Source: Pseudomonadota bacterium (lineage in GTDB: Bacteria > Pseudomonadota > Gammaproteobacteria > Burkholderiales > Burkholderiaceae_B). From it: a DNA stretch of 6,693 nucleotides. The position numbers were made by a program, and so were the translations under genes. Under the pieces are notes generated by a model. The model did not search any database. It worked only from the letters and a program-made list of their open reading frames with translations, and was not told the DNA's origin. Below are positions 6,188-6,693 of this stretch, piece after piece; position 1 is the stretch's first letter; each line of letters begins with the position of its first letter. The stretch covers positions 1 to 6,693 of the forward strand of contig JAEWEH010000348.1 in the NCBI GenBank assembly GCA_023389535.1, read 5' to 3'.

Positions 6188-6693
6188 ATGCAGATAGGTA
6201 TTCCACGTGAACGCCTCACAGGCGAAACACGCGTGGCGGCGACCCCTGAAACAGTCAAGAAATACGTGGCTGGCGGGCACACCGTCATGGTCGAACACGG
6301 GGCCGGTGCGCAGGCCCACTTTCCCGACGAAGCGTACACCGCGGCCGGCGCCCAGCTCACCGACAGCGTTCAGGCGCTGTCCGCCGATATCGTCCTGAAA
6401 GTGCGCGCCCCCAGCGCGTCGGAACTGCAGCATGTCAAGCCTGGCGCCGTACTGATCGGCATGCTGGACCCTTTCAATGGGCAGGGCCTGGCTGAACTGG
6501 CTGCCGCCGGACTGACGGCTTTCGCGCTGGAAGCGGCGCCGCGCATCACCCGCGCACAGAGCCTGGATGTGCTGTCTTCGCAAGCCAACCTGGCCGGCTA
6601 CAAGGCGGTACTGCTGGCGGCCAACCAATATGGCCGGCTTTTCCCCATGATGATGACCGCGGCGGGCACGCTCAAGGCCGCCCGGGTCGTCGT
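6188..6693 (+). CDS. pntA: NAD(P) transhydrogenase alpha subunit, N-terminal part
   Basis: This is the first 168 codons of the proton-translocating Re/Si-specific transhydrogenase alpha subunit (PntA, or PntAA if split). The enzyme uses the proton gradient to pass hydride from NADH to NADP+, supplying NADPH. The N-terminal part is the cytosolic NAD(H)-binding domain I. Close E. coli PntA matches are MQIGIPRER (1-9), GETRVAATPETV (12-23), GHTVMVEHGAGA (30-41), DIVLKVRAP (67-75) and the signature PRITRAQSLDVLSSQANLAGYKA (118-140). The clear match and GGAG 7 bases upstream fix the start at ATG 6188. The window ends before the NAD-binding GxGxxG loop, so whether alpha is one polypeptide or split PntAA/PntAB, as in many Burkholderiales, cannot be seen. 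Confidence 0.94.
   Translation, partial: MQIGIPRERLTGETRVAATPETVKKYVAGGHTVMVEHGAGAQAHFPDEAYTAAGAQLTDSVQALSADIVLKVRAPSASELQHVKPGAVLIGMLDPFNGQGLAELAAAGLTAFALEAAPRITRAQSLDVLSSQANLAGYKAVLLAANQYGRLFPMMMTAAGTLKAARVV

Overview
This window looks like ordinary core chromosome from a GC-rich betaproteobacterium. The protein families and their order fit Burkholderiales, most likely Alcaligenaceae (the Bordetella, Achromobacter or Pusillimonas group). That placement is inferred from protein resemblance and not from a search. I see no phage, transposase, integrase, CRISPR array, tRNA or rRNA, and no sign of a defence island.

Layout: (1) Bases 1-1416, plus strand: the 3' end of rsmD (16S rRNA m2G966 methyltransferase), coaD (phosphopantetheine adenylyltransferase), and an Alvin-type 2[4Fe-4S] ferredoxin. 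coaD beside this ferredoxin is a known neighbourhood in beta- and gammaproteobacteria. The 238-base coaD-ferredoxin gap is full of hairpins, including a perfect 26-bp palindrome. (2) Bases 1417-4412, minus strand: a large AsmA-family envelope protein followed by a 129-residue protein that is only the N-terminal beta-barrel half of a MOSC protein. The two genes overlap by ATGA, so they are probably one operon. The small gene's stop codon directly abuts the ferredoxin stop codon on the other strand. (3) Bases 4413-4649: a divergent intergenic region with a nested dyad and no Shine-Dalgarno sequence for the plus-strand gene. (4) Bases 4650-5927, plus strand: metY, O-acetylhomoserine sulfhydrylase. 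(5) Bases 5928-6187: an intergenic region with a perfect 10-bp inverted repeat enclosing further dyads. (6) Base 6188 to the window end: the start of pntA/pntAA, the proton-translocating transhydrogenase alpha subunit.

The genes do not form one pathway. They cover ribosome modification and CoA synthesis, an iron-sulfur electron carrier, envelope biogenesis, methionine synthesis by direct sulfhydrylation, and NADPH supply. No convincing new multi-gene system is visible. The points most worth a second look are the solitary MOSC N-terminal domain, the hairpin-rich leader of the ferredoxin gene, and the structured intergenic regions before metY and pntAA.
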